A DNA stretch of 6,476 nt from NCBI GenBank assembly GCA_938074135.1, contig CALJFL010000051.1:1-6476 (forward strand), given 5' to 3'. Numbering within the stretch: the first letter of the stretch is position 1; every line of letters starts with the position of its first letter. The translations under genes were made by a program, and so were the position numbers. This document shows, in pieces, positions 5,692 to 6,476 of this stretch. Below the pieces are notes generated by a model that worked only from the letters and a program-made list of their open reading frames with translations, was not told where the DNA came from and ran no database searches. Origin of the DNA: an uncultured Halieaceae bacterium. Lineage in GTDB: Bacteria > Pseudomonadota > Gammaproteobacteria > Pseudomonadales > Halieaceae.

Positions 5692-6476
5692 GTGAATACC
5701 TTGCAACAATATCTTGTCGATATCAGCGCTTCGCTGGGGGTCGCCCCCGTAGTAATAAACCTGGCGCTGCTGTTGCTGCTGGGAGTCATTGCTCATTTGT
5801 TGCTGGGTGCCTTTGTTCGCCGACTGCATCGGCTGGCGGAGGGTAGCGTGATGCGCTGGGACGATATTCTGATGACCGCGCTGCATGCGCCGCTGCGGCT
5901 GGTGCTCTGGGTATTGCTGGTCTATCTGGCACTGGATGTTTATCCGGGTACGGATGCCCTGCAGGAAGCCATGTTTCATGGCGCTGGCACCTCCATGGTG
6001 CTGTTGCTTGCCTGGTTCGTGCACCGGCTGATCTGGGGTGTGGAGCATGAGTTTCTCGAGCGCGAGGACTACGCCGGTGCCTCCCATGATCGTGCGACGG
6101 TTCGCGCAACGGCCAAGCTGTTGCGAGTGACGCTGTGGGTTATTGCCAGTCTTATGGTATTGCAGTCCCTGGGGGTCTCAGTGTCGGGCCTGTTGGCCTT
6201 CGGCGGTATCGGTGGTATAGCGGTGGGCTTTGCCGCCAAGGATTTACTGGCCAACTTTTTTGGCGGGTTGGGCATCTATCTCGATCGCCCCTTCACCGTA
6301 GGGGATTGGATTCGCTCGCCCGATAAGGAAGTTGAGGGCACGGTAGAGGACATTGGCTGGCGCGTTACCCGTATTCGCACATTCGACCAGCGGCCATTGT
6401 ATGTACCGAATTCCGTATTCAGCCAGATCGCAATCCAGAACCCCTCGCGGATGTTCAATCGACGTATCTACGAGAC
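5692..6476 (+). CDS. MscS-family mechanosensitive ion channel, YnaI-type, C-terminally truncated by the window
   Basis: 261 residues are visible from a GTG at 5692, with GGAG at 5678-5681 ten bases upstream; the frame is open to the last base. These inner-membrane channels open under membrane tension and release solutes during hypo-osmotic shock. Hydrophobic segments lie at about 19-41, 63-84, 98-116 and 143-164. The pore-lining helix follows at about 166-197, with the Gly/Ala-rich pattern GLLAFGGIGGIAVGFAAKD. The start of the cytoplasmic beta domain is DRPFTVGDWIRSPD (198-211), then EGTVEDIGWRVTRIRTFDQR (215-234) and LYVPNSVFS (236-244). Five membrane segments and the WIRSPD, EGTVEDIGWR and RPLYVPNS motifs closely match E. 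coli YnaI (343 residues) more than MscS, so a medium-size, low-conductance channel is likely. The last part of the beta/alpha cage is missing from the window. It is divergent from the DUF6763-like gene. Confidence 0.95.
   Translation, partial: MNTLQQYLVDISASLGVAPVVINLALLLLLGVIAHLLLGAFVRRLHRLAEGSVMRWDDILMTALHAPLRLVLWVLLVYLALDVYPGTDALQEAMFHGAGTSMVLLLAWFVHRLIWGVEHEFLEREDYAGASHDRATVRATAKLLRVTLWVIASLMVLQSLGVSVSGLLAFGGIGGIAVGFAAKDLLANFFGGLGIYLDRPFTVGDWIRSPDKEVEGTVEDIGWRVTRIRTFDQRPLYVPNSVFSQIAIQNPSRMFNRRIYE

Noticed and set aside
5647..6109. Two minus-strand open frames at the beginning of the mscS-family gene
   Set aside because: They are antisense to a clear MscS family coding region, and the Gln/His-rich or Arg/Pro-rich translations are typical of shadow frames.
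1..6476. Mobile element, CRISPR array, toxin-antitoxin pair or defence system
   Set aside because: No transposase, integrase, direct-repeat array, paired toxin-antitoxin genes or defence domains were seen. The recognised genes are housekeeping or stress genes; the others are small unknown proteins, several of a type I recall beside topA or in gammaproteobacteria.

Overview
This is an ordinary chromosomal housekeeping segment of a gammaproteobacterium. The G+C content is moderately high: hand-counted coding lines run to roughly 60%. Three things support the assignment: an E. coli-type LexA with E. coli-type SOS boxes, a gammaproteobacterial TopA with three four-cysteine zinc ribbons, and small proteins of gammaproteobacterial/pseudomonad type around topA. 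A marine lineage near Cellvibrionales/Halieaceae or the pseudomonads is my best guess, but it rests on gene content and not on a search.

Layout, left to right. Position 1-116 (minus) is the start of a universal stress protein gene running off the window. Position 232-687 (plus) is a small membrane-anchored conserved hypothetical. A good sigma-70 promoter at 704-732 drives topA (797-3451), DNA topoisomerase I. Its stop codon overlaps the start of a DUF6586-type gene (3448-3921) in an ATGA junction. A second small unknown gene (3990-4241, GTG start, probable own promoter) ends the plus-strand run. It converges on lexA (4337-4939, minus) across a 95-bp gap with small hairpins. The lexA promoter carries two LexA boxes, one over the -10 and one in the leader, which is a textbook autoregulated arrangement. 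Upstream of lexA, on the same strand, is a very acidic DUF6763-like protein gene (5099-5416). An AT-rich gap (5417-5691) follows. It holds a start-less open frame with a CPLC motif and a promoter candidate. The last gene is a YnaI-type MscS mechanosensitive channel (5692 to the window end, plus, truncated).

Functionally the window joins DNA supercoiling control (TopA), the SOS repressor (LexA), stress/osmotic functions (Usp, MscS) and four small uncharacterised proteins. I see no mobile element, CRISPR array, tRNA/rRNA gene or phage gene. I found no convincing new system. The points most worth a second look are the dyad around the topA -10, the start-less CPLC frame, and the small unknown genes next to topA and lexA.
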